The position numbers and the translations under genes are program-made. Under the pieces are notes generated by a model. The model had not been told where the DNA came from, made no database searches, and worked only from the letters and a program-made list of their open reading frames with translations. A DNA stretch of 64,000 nt, taken from assembly GCF_003412465.1 (NCBI RefSeq), contig NZ_QTJV01000016.1, forward strand, positions 1 through 64,000, read 5' to 3'. Of this stretch, positions 8,866 through 18,713 are shown in pieces; position 1 is the first letter of the stretch, and each line of letters opens with the position of its first letter. The DNA is from Chitinophaga silvisoli (GTDB lineage: Bacteria > Bacteroidota > Bacteroidia > Chitinophagales > Chitinophagaceae).

Positions 8866-9789
8866 CTACAATATAAGCCCAATCATTATACTGAACCTGG
8901 GACCTGTCAGCACACCATTTTTCCGCATCGTCATCGTGCCCACTTCATTCCGCTCACGGAAATAATCATCAATCTGGTCAAAGGTGAGGGTACTTTTCTG
9001 CTGAATCTGGATCATATATCCCAGTTCGGCACTGACTGACAGCCTGCGCCAGTGTCCACTTGCTTCCAGCAATGGTTGCAGTGCCTTCGCCCTTCTTCTG
9101 TACTTCACTTCTACCCTGTCTGTATTATAAGTACTATACGTCGTTTCATCGTAGGTATTGCCCTCATCGTCTGTATACGTATTGGTATGTGATACTATAA
9201 ACTGGGCCTCCGAATAAAATCCATCGAAGTACAGATCCCGCTGCTTATTATCTATATCGCCTATATGGTTCGATCCCCTCAGTGCATAATAATCCAAACC
9301 CGGCTTCAGGGACACTGAACCCAGGTTCAATACATACCGGTACCCCCCGTGAAAATAGAAACCGCCATCACCACCCACATTCTTAAATCCACCAATGCCT
9401 AAGACGATATCATTTTTCTCATTCCATATTGACTCATAATCAGCTCCCATTGACCACATCCTGTTGGCAAAGCCATTTTTCGCTGTCCCCTTAAAAACCT
9501 CTGATTGCTGTACACCTGTACCTACCGCGACAGACGTATAATTGATATATGCCTGCGTAGCCTGTCCCGGACTCACAGGAAAGATAGATCCGTAGTTGAA
9601 TGCAAGAATATGATAGTGATCAGGGAACTTTTCCCATACGTAAGATTTCAGTGGTTTCCCTGCATTGTCCTTAGCAGATGCCTGATTACCGGTAAGCGAA
9701 ATAGGCTGCATACGAGGACTGGTATCTCCCCGCTGGGCAAAACCCCTGAGGCTAACAATCAATAAAATGGGCAACATGAACGTTCGCAT
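8866..9789 (-). CDS. probable outer-membrane beta-barrel protein, function unknown
   Basis: 307 residues from ATG 9789 (an earlier ATG at 9801 adds four). There is a signal peptide to about GFAQ (residue 19), then alternating hydrophobic/aromatic strands rich in Gly and Tyr, for example GGFYFHGGYRYVLNLG and SVSAELGYMIQIQ. The last strand ends GPRFSIMIGLIL, a barrel-type C-terminus. I do not recognise the family. It may share transcription with the lipoprotein gene 39 bp downstream. Confidence 0.7.
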   Translation of the reverse strand: MRTFMLPILLIVSLRGFAQRGDTSPRMQPISLTGNQASAKDNAGKPLKSYVWEKFPDHYHILAFNYGSIFPVSPGQATQAYINYTSVAVGTGVQQSEVFKGTAKNGFANRMWSMGADYESIWNEKNDIVLGIGGFKNVGGDGGFYFHGGYRYVLNLGSVSLKPGLDYYALRGSNHIGDIDNKQRDLYFDGFYSEAQFIVSHTNTYTDDEGNTYDETTYSTYNTDRVEVKYRRRAKALQPLLEASGHWRRLSVSAELGYMIQIQQKSTLTFDQIDDYFRERNEVGTMTMRKNGVLTGPRFSIMIGLIL

Positions 9790-9855
9790 ACTATAGGTCA
9801 TGGTATATAGGGTCTGTTAAATCCGCTTACAAAAATGGCTTTTTTTCCGCAGCTC

Positions 9856-10914
9856 TCACAAAAATTTATTTAACAACTCATACACCCGCAGACTTCCATC
9901 CCTATACCCCACCAGAATCCTTCCTTCCCCCAGCAATTTTACTGCACCTACCTCCCCCTCATAATCCTCAATCTCTTCTCCTTCCTGCACAGCTCGTCCC
10001 TTCATATTATAGGCTGTCAACTGATTTCCCTCCAGCAATAACTCTCCGAAACAAAGCATCTCGTCCCGCTTTATCAGCAATAGTCTTCCAAATCGTGTAA
10101 CCGTTAGCAATACATCGTCGTTCAAATAAATCACCTGGTACTCCAGACTATCATCATTCGCAGCCGGGTACTCATTCCTCCCTTCAAACAATGTCTTCTG
10201 CATAATCTCAGCCAGCTGCATTCCTCCCGGAAACGAAAATACCTTAATCCCTTCGCCATAATGAGGTGCCGTCACAAACTCCTTCCCCGAAGGTGCAAAG
10301 GCACCAAAGATCTCATCATTACATGCTGTCAGTTCACTCAGCTCCATCCCATCAGGTTGAATCCTGATCTTAAACAAACGGGTATCATCCTGCCCCGCCG
10401 CCAGGTCCATAAAAACAAGATCCGGCGCACTGGTAGCATGAAAACCATAAGCATATTCCTGGTACCCGTCCAATGTATACTCCTGGATTACGCTGAAATC
10501 AACCGTACTCACCAGCATCAGTTTATCTCCTCCGGGTGAAGGCGTTACAAAGAGCGCAACATCCCCTGAAAAATGACAACCCGACCCTAAAAATGAATAC
10601 CATTCCTCATGAGGAAATGATGCAAGCAAAGTTCCATCTACACTGTAAAACTTTACATGATTGATATCTGAAGTGCAAAACATACTGCTATCCTGCCGTA
10701 CCGTCACCCTTGGATAAACATAATTGCCGAACGCCATTTCCGGCTCCTTGGTCCAGACGGGCTCCAGGTCATAATTCAGTGCCACTATCTGCGCACTATT
10801 ACTAAATGTCACGACAATCAGCTCATCATTTACGATAGCTGTTTCAAGAATTTTGAGGCCACTTGAAAAAGAAAACGCTACAGGAAGGTGATATTGTACA
10901 AATGAATGCATCAT
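9856..10914 (-). CDS. beta-propeller-like (WD40-type) protein
   Basis: About 352 residues from ATG 10914 (the next ATG is at 10911). Repeated strands such as ILETAIVNDELIVVTF, VKFYSVDGTLLASFPHEE and LLGEGRILVGYRDGSLRVYEL suggest six or seven blades of a beta-propeller. No signal peptide is seen, so it is probably cytoplasmic. The open frame extends upstream to 10989, but those residues lack the composition of the rest, and a promoter box TATATTTG at about 10933 supports the shorter form. Function is not recognisable. Confidence 0.72.
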   Translation of the reverse strand: MMHSFVQYHLPVAFSFSSGLKILETAIVNDELIVVTFSNSAQIVALNYDLEPVWTKEPEMAFGNYVYPRVTVRQDSSMFCTSDINHVKFYSVDGTLLASFPHEEWYSFLGSGCHFSGDVALFVTPSPGGDKLMLVSTVDFSVIQEYTLDGYQEYAYGFHATSAPDLVFMDLAAGQDDTRLFKIRIQPDGMELSELTACNDEIFGAFAPSGKEFVTAPHYGEGIKVFSFPGGMQLAEIMQKTLFEGRNEYPAANDDSLEYQVIYLNDDVLLTVTRFGRLLLIKRDEMLCFGELLLEGNQLTAYNMKGRAVQEGEEIEDYEGEVGAVKLLGEGRILVGYRDGSLRVYELLNKFL

Positions 10915-10977
10915 CAAACAATTACGGGTTATGCACAAATATAAACGGAATTTTTCAGAGCGCTCTAACAAAAAAGA

Positions 10978-11057
10978 AGCTTGTATCAAAGGTAAAATTC
11001 CGGGCTCCTAATGGAGAACATTTCTCAATGCCTTCAGATTACTTTTGATACAAGCTC
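10978..11057. repeat. dispersed structured repeat, copy C (terminator-like)
   Basis: An 80-bp imperfect palindrome. Outer arms read AGCTTGTATCAAAGG and, reversed, GAGCTTGTATCAAAAG. On the minus strand it shares GTATCAAAAGTAA, GGCATTGAGAA and CCGGAATTTTAC with the copies at 40272-40407 and 60561-60661. It lies directly after the stop of the minus-strand hydrolase gene and probably terminates it. Confidence 0.7.
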
Positions 11058-11061
11058 ATTA

Positions 11062-12213
11062 TCATAATATCTCTCTCAACCATCCATCCACCTCCTGCGC
11101 CAGCCGCAGCGGATTACTTCCCTGGCAATGCGCATCCGCCCCCGTCTCCGCATCCAGCTTCAATAAACTCTTTTTGGCTGATGGAATAGCCGCATGCCAT
11201 TCCTCCGTTTGCTTTTTCCAGATACTCCCCTCCTGCATCCCTAATACCGACAAAAACGGCACCTGCACAAGAGCCGGATCCACTGCCACTCCTTCCCATC
11301 GCTTTCCTAATTCTTCCAGATCTGTAGCACCTGCCTTCCACATCAATACCTGGTGATTTCTAAGCGCTGCCTCCGACTGCACAGTCGTGTCCTTCATTTG
11401 CTTGGCCACTCCTGAAAATAATTCGTAAGGACAAGTCAACGCCGGTGTCGCCATCACCGCCGCCAATCTTGGTTCATATGCCGCTGCACGACAGGCAAAA
11501 TAACCTCCCAGGCTCATGCCCAGCAGCGCAATCTTACCCACACCAAACCGCGCTGTCAATACATCGATCACTGCCCCTATCGGTTGCTCTACTGCTGCCT
11601 CCCAATACAATCCCTGTTCCTGCACAATTCCCTGTCCCGGCAAATCAACCAATGCCACCGCATAACCACGCTCCAGGTAATAACGCCCCTGCGATAAAAA
11701 CCGGTCCTCATGACAGGTATCCGCTCCTCCAATCACCAACACTGTTGGCGCAGCAGGATCACTGGCCGGGTAATAATGCCCGGGCAATACACCACCTCCA
11801 TAAGGTACTGAAAAACCAATCGCTGTCAACCCCAGCTCCCCCATCGCCTGGTCAAAAAGCCCCTGGCTGTTTCTAAACAAACCAAGAAACCGTTCTCCCG
11901 GTGCTACAAACTGCCACGCGGAGCGATAACACGCAAATGCCTTCAACCGTGCTTCTCCGGCTGCCCGTACAAGCCCTCTCTGCTGCCATTTCTCCGCCTG
12001 CGCATGCAGGATCTCCCCCTGCCTTTCAAAGGCATCCGCCCAGGAATCCGCATCTCCATCCTTAATCCGGGCAGCCACATAAAATGCCTCCCCGGCAGAC
12101 AATCCACCTGCCGGCCCCCAGCCAAGCGCACCCAGGAAAAACAGGTCCATATTAGGATCTGAAAAACGATAACGCTGACTCAATCGCTGAGTCGAATAAT
12201 CCTCATTTGCCAT
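11062..12213 (-). CDS. alpha/beta hydrolase, FrsA/dihydropseudooxynicotine hydrolase-like
   Basis: 383 residues. The first ~150 are a helical cap and the rest an alpha/beta hydrolase core. The nucleophile elbow is GMSLGG near 244-249; VLVIGGADTCHED near 170 forms the oxyanion strand; the final DAHCQGSN supplies the probable catalytic His. The N-terminal cap plus this core resembles the FrsA / 2,6-dihydropseudooxynicotine hydrolase group, which cleaves C-C or ester bonds. It begins 2 bp after the FAD monooxygenase stop, so the two form an operon and may act in sequence on one aromatic substrate (inference). Confidence 0.82.
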   Translation of the reverse strand: MANEDYSTQRLSQRYRFSDPNMDLFFLGALGWGPAGGLSAGEAFYVAARIKDGDADSWADAFERQGEILHAQAEKWQQRGLVRAAGEARLKAFACYRSAWQFVAPGERFLGLFRNSQGLFDQAMGELGLTAIGFSVPYGGGVLPGHYYPASDPAAPTVLVIGGADTCHEDRFLSQGRYYLERGYAVALVDLPGQGIVQEQGLYWEAAVEQPIGAVIDVLTARFGVGKIALLGMSLGGYFACRAAAYEPRLAAVMATPALTCPYELFSGVAKQMKDTTVQSEAALRNHQVLMWKAGATDLEELGKRWEGVAVDPALVQVPFLSVLGMQEGSIWKKQTEEWHAAIPSAKKSLLKLDAETGADAHCQGSNPLRLAQEVDGWLREIL

Positions 12214-12215
12214 AA

Positions 12216-13316
12216 CTATTTTTTAAAACGTTCTATTGCTTCCTGGATACCTGCCGCCGTCTCCGGCACCAGCCAGTTCAATCCCCGTGTTATTTTTGAC
12301 TGCACACTTTCTACATAAGGACGGTAAGCTTTATTATACTTTGCAAATGCAAGCGTATAATCTTCATTTTCCTGCAATGCTTTCGCCAGAGCAGCCGCCC
12401 CTTCCATTGCCAGGCTCGTTCCCATGCCTGTCGGAAAACTCGCAGTATGCGCCGCATCTCCTACCAGTGCCACACGTCCCTTTGTCCATGACGGCATATG
12501 AACCTGGCACACCTCATCAAAATATAAATTGTCTGAACCCAGCATCGCATCCAGGATCTCTGGAATCTTCCAGGCACTGTTTGCAAAATTTTCTTTCAGG
12601 ATCTGCTTGTGCTGTGCATCATTTTTATAGTCATAATCCAGCTTTTCCGATCTGAATACGAGCAATGCATTCACCGCTTTCCTAAATGGATACAAGGCCG
12701 CCATCTTACCCGGTTCATGGTATATAACAGCGCCCTTACCGGGCTGGATGGCGGGTGCCTCCACAATGGCAAAGTAAGCACCGAAGAACCTGGAGTAGTT
12801 TTCCTCCGGACCAAATACTAATCTGCGCACAGCCGAATGTGTGCCATCTGCTCCAAATACAAAATCAAAATTGCTGGTCTCCCCTGTCCTGAATGTCACC
12901 TCCACCCTATCCTCATATTGCAGCAACTGCTCAATCCTGTTTTGAAAGATAAACGTCACTTCTCCCGCAGGAATGTTCTCAAACAAGATGTCCGCCAGGT
13001 CATCCCTGTGAATTTCTATATCCCCCTTATACTCCGCCTGCGTATTGATATTGAAGCTGACAAGGGTCTCATTTTGCGCATTCACCATCTCATCCGTATG
13101 CAGGAATTCTTTCGCTTTTATCTTATCCAGGATGCCCATTTCCGCCGCCACATCCAATGCACTGCCCCGCACATCAATCGGTGATCCTCCCCGCCTTAAT
13201 CCTTTTGATAGTTCTACGACAGTTACTGTATACCCATTCCGGTTCAGCCAGTATGCCAGCGAAAGACCAGCTATGCTCGCTCCCGATATCAAAACCTGCT
13301 TTTTCATGTGTTCCAT
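12216..13316 (-). CDS. FAD-dependent monooxygenase (TetX/PHBH-like)
   Basis: 366 residues of a class A flavoprotein hydroxylase: dinucleotide motif GASIAGLSLAYWL near residues 11-23, DG motif FGADGTHSAVRR near 155, and GD motif GDAAHTASFPTGMG near 288. It uses NAD(P)H and O2 to hydroxylate a small aromatic or polyketide; relatives include TetX-type enzymes. Start is ATG 13316 or 13307. First gene of an operon with the hydrolase and divergent from an AraC regulator at 13395, its likely controller. The substrate is not determinable here. Confidence 0.87.
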   Translation of the reverse strand: MEHMKKQVLISGASIAGLSLAYWLNRNGYTVTVVELSKGLRRGGSPIDVRGSALDVAAEMGILDKIKAKEFLHTDEMVNAQNETLVSFNINTQAEYKGDIEIHRDDLADILFENIPAGEVTFIFQNRIEQLLQYEDRVEVTFRTGETSNFDFVFGADGTHSAVRRLVFGPEENYSRFFGAYFAIVEAPAIQPGKGAVIYHEPGKMAALYPFRKAVNALLVFRSEKLDYDYKNDAQHKQILKENFANSAWKIPEILDAMLGSDNLYFDEVCQVHMPSWTKGRVALVGDAAHTASFPTGMGTSLAMEGAAALAKALQENEDYTLAFAKYNKAYRPYVESVQSKITRGLNWLVPETAAGIQEAIERFKK

Positions 13317-13394
13317 TTTTGGTTACACCACAAAATTGATTGTATCTTTAGAAATAAAATAGCTCATAAACTATTAAAAATAGTCGTAAAACAT

Positions 13395-14333
13395 ATGGAA
13401 GCAACAAAAGACAAACCGGATTTCCTCCATTTTATTGATAAAATAGGATATGATGTCGGGAAAGGAATGCTCCAAAACGTCAACTTACACTATCATAAAA
13501 GCTTCGACTTCTTCCCTGAACTCGTGATGTTCTTTGCCTCCTACACCGTGAACAAAACATTCAAACGGAAAACAGTAGCGCCCATTCACATCAAAGACAG
13601 CATCTGCTTTTTCTTTAAAAATGTATTTGAAGATGAACAGACAAGTCCTGCAAAACGGATGGAAAACCCTGCCATCCGGGCCTTTCCATCTACCTATTCT
13701 TACACCAGCACGTTCAAAAAAGATCCCCGCCGCGTACAGATAGTCGCTGTTATTATCAGTGCCGAATACCTGAAAAGCTTTCTTAAAAACGATACTGAAA
13801 AGTTTCAATACCTATTTGACACCAGCTACGATTTCCTCATCGAAGAAATCATGACCGACGACATTGTCCGCAGCATCAATGATATTGTCAAAAAAGAAGA
13901 ACCCCATCACCTCCCCGATTTCCACTACAAACTAAAAGCCATGGAACTCCTCTTCCACCTTTTTAAAAGCCTGAGCAAACGCGAAAAATCTATACATCAG
14001 CAACTCAGCCACAAAGACATCAGCTCCATTTTCAAAGTACGGGACAAAATCCTCTCCTCCCTCAGTCAGCCCAGTAGCATAAATGAGTTAAAACAGATCG
14101 CTGGCATGAATGAATTAAAAATGCGGAAGATCTTCACACAGGTCTTTGGTATGGGCATCTACGATTACTACCAGTATTTCAGGATGCAGGAAGCCGCCCG
14201 CCTGCTTCGTGAAGAAAAACACTCAGTGTCAGAAGTGGGTTACCAATTAGGCTTCGAAAACCTCAGCCACTTCTCGAGAACTTTCGAAAAATACATCGGT
14301 AAAAAGCCTAAAAAATATAGCACCGAACGATAA
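13395..14333 (+). CDS. AraC family transcriptional regulator
   Basis: 312 residues from ATG 13395; the open frame extends to 13308 but overlaps the divergent monooxygenase start. The C-terminal ~95 residues contain two helix-turn-helix units: INELKQIAGMNELKMRK and VSEVGYQLGFENLSHFSR, ending GKKPKKYS. The N-terminal domain (about 1-200) is not a standard cupin and may be a ligand or protein-contact domain. Divergent placement suggests it controls the monooxygenase-hydrolase operon. Confidence 0.87.
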   Translation: MEATKDKPDFLHFIDKIGYDVGKGMLQNVNLHYHKSFDFFPELVMFFASYTVNKTFKRKTVAPIHIKDSICFFFKNVFEDEQTSPAKRMENPAIRAFPSTYSYTSTFKKDPRRVQIVAVIISAEYLKSFLKNDTEKFQYLFDTSYDFLIEEIMTDDIVRSINDIVKKEEPHHLPDFHYKLKAMELLFHLFKSLSKREKSIHQQLSHKDISSIFKVRDKILSSLSQPSSINELKQIAGMNELKMRKIFTQVFGMGIYDYYQYFRMQEAARLLREEKHSVSEVGYQLGFENLSHFSRTFEKYIGKKPKKYSTER

Positions 14334-14422
14334 TCTGGAAATTACCCAACCAAAATCAGCAAATAGTTAAACCGGTTTAGCAAATTCTTTTATACCTTTC
14401 CTGCTGCTTATACCACTTAAAT

Positions 14423-16564
14423 ATGAAAAAACTGGTTTTTCTATTGTTGACTGCATTACAGTCAGCTACCATGTATGCGCAGGTCACCAGGGTTCCCAAC
14501 GGGATCATTGTCACTGCCCGGGGCCACCAGGTCGGCCTCTTTGCCACAAATGCTGCTTTTTGCCTGAGCCTGAATGATTCGGCTGCTCCACGCGCCCTCA
14601 AAAGTATTTTTATAGAGAACCATACATCCTCGTCCTACACCCTGGTTTCAAAACCACCTTTGTACGGCATTCAGACGGCTTACGGTACCTTAATGATCAA
14701 CGCGAATACCGGCAGCTGGTCACTCTATGATCCTGCCAATAAAGCCCTGATCCAGGATGGTACCTATGCCTTCACCGACTCATCTACGACCATCGCTTAC
14801 CCCGCTGCCGGTACTTACTACGGCTCCGGCAATATCATTTCCAAAAGCCTGGAAAAAGAACAGTCTGGCTCCGCTGTCAGCAATGGCCTGGCTGGTATTC
14901 CCTACCTCTGGAATACTGGAGGGTACAGCGCTTTTGGAGTATCAGTCAACGACGATGCACCTGCCACCTGGAATAATGCCAATCAACAACTGAGCTGGCA
15001 ATACAGGGCAAAGGCAGCCAACCTATACCTCTGGCCTGCCAGCACCATTTACGCTGGTGCCAATGGCTATGTAAAGCTCACAGGTAAGCCCAAACTCCCT
15101 CCCAGGTGGGCATTCGGCTACCTCCAAAGCCAGTGGGGATGGGAAGACAGCACCTATATCGCCAATGTGCTCAGCAAGTTCCGCTCACACAAATTGCCTG
15201 TAGATGCCTTCATCTTTGACTTTGAATGGTACACCACCACCCCCGATTACACGGTAGCCAAAGCAGGTAAGGAAGGCTACAGCGATTTCAACTTCAATCC
15301 TACACTCTTCCCGCATCCTGCAAAGCAGATAGCCGACTTCAAAAAAGCAGGCGTAAAATTCATCGGCATCCGCAAACCCAGGTTAGGCAATAATCTCCTG
15401 CTGGATACCGCCAGGCAAAACGGCTGGCTGAGTCATCCGGAATCCGAAAGCCGGGACCTGAACTTCAGCAATGCAAAACTCCGCCAATGGTTTGAAAACA
15501 AAACAAAACCTATGCTGCAGGCAGGTGTCGATGCCTGGTGGGATGATGAAGGGGAATCTTATTATACCTGCTATTATTGGTGGAATACCGCCCAATTTCA
15601 CCTCTTAAATGAGGTCCGGCCCAATTACCGTCATTTTACGATTAACAGGGCATTCAGCCCCGGCAATCAGCGTTTTGGCTACTGTACCTGGAATGGCGAT
15701 ATCCAGTCCTCCTGGGAATCACTGGCAGATGTGCCTAAAGACCTGCTGAACTTCAGTCTGGCCGGCATGTATTACGGTGCATGCGATATCGGAGGCTTCC
15801 ATGGCACCCCTGAAAAGGAAACCCTGGTACGCTGGTTCCAGGCAGGCGTTTTCTTCCCTATCATGCGTGCTCATTCTGATCTTGGTACGACTGCCCGCTT
15901 CCCCTTCCTCTGGGGTGAAGATGGGGAAGCCGCCATGCGCAAAGCACTGGAGCTGAGATACCAGCTCCTACCCTATACTTACAGCCTGGGACATGAAGCA
16001 TACAATACCGGTGCACCCATCATGCGCCCCCTGGTGATGGAATATCCTGCTGATACCACCACTGCAAATATGACGGATGAATGGCTGCTGGGTAAAGGCA
16101 TTTTAGCGGCTCCACTGCTCAATGCCGGTGGCAAACGCAGTGTATATTTACCCGAAGATACCTGGTACGATTTCTTTAGCGGCGAAGCAATTCGTGGTCC
16201 CAAAACCATCGCTGTCCGGAAGCAACTGGATGAGATCCCCGTGTATGTACGCGCAGGTACCATATTGCCACTGGGCCCTGTGGTACAATACACTGAACAG
16301 ACCAGCACCACGCCGCTCGAAATACATATCTACCCGGGCAAAAACGGAAGTTTTAAAATGGTAGAAGATGATGGTACCTCTTATAACTATACTAAAGGAA
16401 ATACCCGGACAACTACCTTTGCCTGGGATGATGCCACTAAAACGCTTAGCTGGAAAGTAAGCGGTACTTATTCCGGTAAAAATACCTACAAAGCGATCAA
16501 AGCCGTATTGGGTAAAGCAGAAAAAAGTGCAGTAATTGGAAAGGACGGACGTGTTAGCTTTTAA
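14423..16564 (+). CDS. glycoside hydrolase family 31 (alpha-glucosidase/xylosidase type)
   Basis: 713 residues: signal peptide to about residue 20, N-terminal beta-sandwich (about 25-225), TIM barrel (about 228-560) and C-terminal beta domains. The GH31 nucleophile motif is AWWDDEGE with Asp374, and the acid/base is probably Asp426 in TWNGDI; PVDAFIFDFEWY at 259-270 is the substrate-binding strand. GH31 enzymes release alpha-linked glucose or xylose from oligosaccharides. The signal peptide implies periplasmic or surface action. A strong terminator follows. No SusC/D genes are adjacent, so the polysaccharide is unclear. Confidence 0.92.
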   Translation: MKKLVFLLLTALQSATMYAQVTRVPNGIIVTARGHQVGLFATNAAFCLSLNDSAAPRALKSIFIENHTSSSYTLVSKPPLYGIQTAYGTLMINANTGSWSLYDPANKALIQDGTYAFTDSSTTIAYPAAGTYYGSGNIISKSLEKEQSGSAVSNGLAGIPYLWNTGGYSAFGVSVNDDAPATWNNANQQLSWQYRAKAANLYLWPASTIYAGANGYVKLTGKPKLPPRWAFGYLQSQWGWEDSTYIANVLSKFRSHKLPVDAFIFDFEWYTTTPDYTVAKAGKEGYSDFNFNPTLFPHPAKQIADFKKAGVKFIGIRKPRLGNNLLLDTARQNGWLSHPESESRDLNFSNAKLRQWFENKTKPMLQAGVDAWWDDEGESYYTCYYWWNTAQFHLLNEVRPNYRHFTINRAFSPGNQRFGYCTWNGDIQSSWESLADVPKDLLNFSLAGMYYGACDIGGFHGTPEKETLVRWFQAGVFFPIMRAHSDLGTTARFPFLWGEDGEAAMRKALELRYQLLPYTYSLGHEAYNTGAPIMRPLVMEYPADTTTANMTDEWLLGKGILAAPLLNAGGKRSVYLPEDTWYDFFSGEAIRGPKTIAVRKQLDEIPVYVRAGTILPLGPVVQYTEQTSTTPLEIHIYPGKNGSFKMVEDDGTSYNYTKGNTRTTTFAWDDATKTLSWKVSGTYSGKNTYKAIKAVLGKAEKSAVIGKDGRVSF

Positions 16565-16569
16565 TTAAA

Positions 16570-16622
16570 GGGGGAGGTCGAAGCAAAAGTAAAATTATCT
16601 CTTTTGCTTCTTTTCCTCCCCC
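16570..16622 (+). terminator. two-stem intrinsic terminator after GH31
   Basis: GGGGGAGG (16570-16577) pairs with CCTCCCCC (16615-16622), and inside it GAAGCAAAAG (16580-16589) pairs perfectly with CTTTTGCTTC (16601-16610). It begins 5 bp after the GH31 stop. Confidence 0.8.
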
Positions 16623-16699
16623 ACCATGAGTTTCTCCTCCTTTTTTCTCCAGGCTACACTTTTTACCATCCAGGCTAATTTTTATTTCCCGGCTTTCCG

Positions 16700-16711
16700 G
16701 ACCTTTACATC
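16700..16711 (+). promoter_or_regulatory. promoter box 4 nt from start (probable leaderless)
   Basis: GACCTTTA followed by CATC and then the AraC ATG at 16712. It matches TAnnTTTG imperfectly (first T and last G differ) but has the fixed 4-nt spacing seen at other genes in this window. Confidence 0.4.
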
Positions 16712-17614
16712 ATGAAAGCGACACCTCCTATCATATACAAAAGTATCTCCGGGTTCATGCGTGACCTGGATATGCCCAAACCACTGCATCCCCTGGTAGC
16801 ATTGGTAAATTATGATCATGAAAAAGGAAGCCGCAACCTGGTGGGCGTGAAGTTCATGATCGATTTCTATAAGATCTCTTTTAAGAAAGATTTCAGCGGA
16901 AAAATAAAATATGGCCAGGGCTATTACGACTTTGAAGAAGGCGGCATGGCCTTCCTGGCTCCAAACCAGGTCGTCACGATGTCTGCCGAGGAAAGTTGCC
17001 TCGACGGTTATACCCTGTTCTTCCATGCCGACCTGATCCGAAACTATGCATTAGGTCAGCGTATCCAGCAATACGGCTTCTTTTCTTACGCGGTGACAGA
17101 AGCCCTGTTCCTCTCTGAAAAAGAGAAAAAAGTAATCGCAGGACTGTTTGAGAACATCGCTGATGAATTGAATAACAACACAGATATCTTCAGCCAGGAC
17201 GTGCTGGTCTCCCAGATTGAACTCTTACTCAATTATAGTAATCGTTTTTATAACAGGCAATTCATTACACGAAAAGCACTGCATCATGATGTGATCACAC
17301 AGATGAATGCCTACCTCGAAGCACGTTTTGCTGACCAGCAGGGAGGTATACCCAGCGTACCGGAAGTAGCACATCACCTGCAGGTATCACCCCGGTATTT
17401 GTCTGATATGCTCCGCTCCCTGACAGGACAAAACGCCCAGCAACATATCCATGACAGGCTGATTGAAAGAGCAAAAACAGTCTTAAGTACGACCAACTTA
17501 ACCGTAGCTGAAATTGCTTACCAGCTGGGTTTCGAGCATCCGCAGTCTTTCAACAAACTGTTTAAGCGCCATACCAATTTATCTCCAACCATCTTCAGAA
17601 AGTCGTTTAACTAA
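16712..17614 (+). CDS. AraC family transcriptional regulator
   Basis: 300 residues. The N-terminal ligand domain (about 1-180) includes YYDFEEGGMAFLAPNQVV, a cupin-like segment. The C-terminal AraC DNA-binding domain (about 195-300) has VPEVAHHLQVSPRYLSDM and LTVAEIAYQLGFEHPQSFN, ending SPTIFRKSF. It is followed after 11 bp by the quinone-reductase-like gene and very probably controls that operon. Confidence 0.9.
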   Translation: MKATPPIIYKSISGFMRDLDMPKPLHPLVALVNYDHEKGSRNLVGVKFMIDFYKISFKKDFSGKIKYGQGYYDFEEGGMAFLAPNQVVTMSAEESCLDGYTLFFHADLIRNYALGQRIQQYGFFSYAVTEALFLSEKEKKVIAGLFENIADELNNNTDIFSQDVLVSQIELLLNYSNRFYNRQFITRKALHHDVITQMNAYLEARFADQQGGIPSVPEVAHHLQVSPRYLSDMLRSLTGQNAQQHIHDRLIERAKTVLSTTNLTVAEIAYQLGFEHPQSFNKLFKRHTNLSPTIFRKSFN

Positions 17615-17625
17615 CAACATCATAC

Positions 17626-18636
17626 ATGAAACAAAATGAAATGAAAGCTGTCCGGCTCCACGAGTTCGGAGGGCCAGAAGTATTGCTATATGAGAACGCA
17701 CCTGTTCCCACTTTGCAGGCAGGTGAAATACTGGTAAAGGTACATGCTATCGGCATCAATCCGCCGGACTGGTACCTGCGTGAGGGCTATAAAATGCTTC
17801 CTCCTGAATGGAGACCAAACATCCCCTTCCCTATTATTCCGGGTACCGATCTTTCGGGGGTCATTACAGCGGTTGCACCTGGTGTAACAGGTTTCGCTGT
17901 TGGCGATGAAGTGTTTAGTATGGTACAGTTTCCCAGCATAGGCGACAGTGCTGCTTATGCGGAATATGTATCAGGTCCTGCCACGCACTTTGCACACAAA
18001 CCTGCCGGCATTAGTCATATACAGGCTGCAGCAGTACCCATGGCCGGACTCACTGCATGGCAGTTTTTAATAGAACTGGGGCATGATGTACAGAATCCCC
18101 TGCAGCCACATAAACATCAACCCGTACCCCTGGCTGGCAAAAGAGTGTTGATCAATGGTGCCGCTGGCGGTGTCGGTCACCTGGCCCTGCAACTCGCTAA
18201 ATGGAAAGGAGCCTATGTAATAGCTGTTGCCTCCGGCAGACATGAAAGCTTCCTGAGAGAACTGGGTGCCGATGAGTTTATTGATTATACCAAACAGGCC
18301 CCTGAAGATGTAGTGCGCGATGTGGACCTGGTACTCGATACCCTGGGTGGCCCTACGACGGGGCGTTTCCTCAAAGTGCTGAAAAAAGGAGGGGCTTTAT
18401 TCCCCGTGTTCCTGGGTTTCTCCGACAGCGAAGAAGCTGAAAAACTGGGCATCAGCGTTTCTATGACCCAGGTCCGTTCCAACGGCCCACAGTTGGAAGA
18501 AATCGGGAAACTCCTTGCATCCGGCATCATCCGGGTAGCCATTGATAGCACTTTTCCCCTTTCAGCAGCCTCAAAAGCACACGAAAGAGCTGCGCATGGA
18601 CATATACAGGGAAAAATGGTCCTGAACGTCTTATAA
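17626..18636 (+). CDS. NADP-dependent quinone/alkene reductase-type oxidoreductase (MDR)
   Basis: 336 residues of the medium-chain dehydrogenase superfamily without zinc ligands. The N-terminal GroES-like domain includes GINPPDWYLREG, and the Rossmann domain carries GAAGGVGHLALQLAKWKGA near 179-197. The end HIQGKMVLNV is typical of the quinone oxidoreductase group, which reduces quinones or activated C=C bonds with NADPH. Start is ATG 17626, with a second ATG five codons in. Co-transcribed with the AraC gene upstream. Confidence 0.88.
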   Translation: MKQNEMKAVRLHEFGGPEVLLYENAPVPTLQAGEILVKVHAIGINPPDWYLREGYKMLPPEWRPNIPFPIIPGTDLSGVITAVAPGVTGFAVGDEVFSMVQFPSIGDSAAYAEYVSGPATHFAHKPAGISHIQAAAVPMAGLTAWQFLIELGHDVQNPLQPHKHQPVPLAGKRVLINGAAGGVGHLALQLAKWKGAYVIAVASGRHESFLRELGADEFIDYTKQAPEDVVRDVDLVLDTLGGPTTGRFLKVLKKGGALFPVFLGFSDSEEAEKLGISVSMTQVRSNGPQLEEIGKLLASGIIRVAIDSTFPLSAASKAHERAAHGHIQGKMVLNVL

Positions 18637-18644
18637 AGCCATTA

Positions 18645-18689
18645 TTTGCCAAATGACAAATATTCACACCTTTGACCAGACTACCTTCG
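18645..18689 (+). promoter_or_regulatory. Crp/Fnr-type operator plus promoter for SDR-Crp operon
   Basis: TTTGCCAAATGACAAA (18645-18660) is a near-perfect palindrome centred at 18652.5. The -7 box TACCTTCG starts at 18682, 29.5 bp from the centre, which places the site at about -41.5, the class II activator position. The operon encodes a Crp/Fnr protein (19522), so autoregulation is likely. Confidence 0.65.
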
Positions 18690-18713
18690 TCACATCATCA
18701 AAAAAAGAAAATA

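Noticed and set aside
10863-11048. 61-codon plus-strand frame
   Set aside because: It overlaps the start of the minus-strand beta-propeller gene and the dispersed repeat 10978-11057; its sequence is explained by these.
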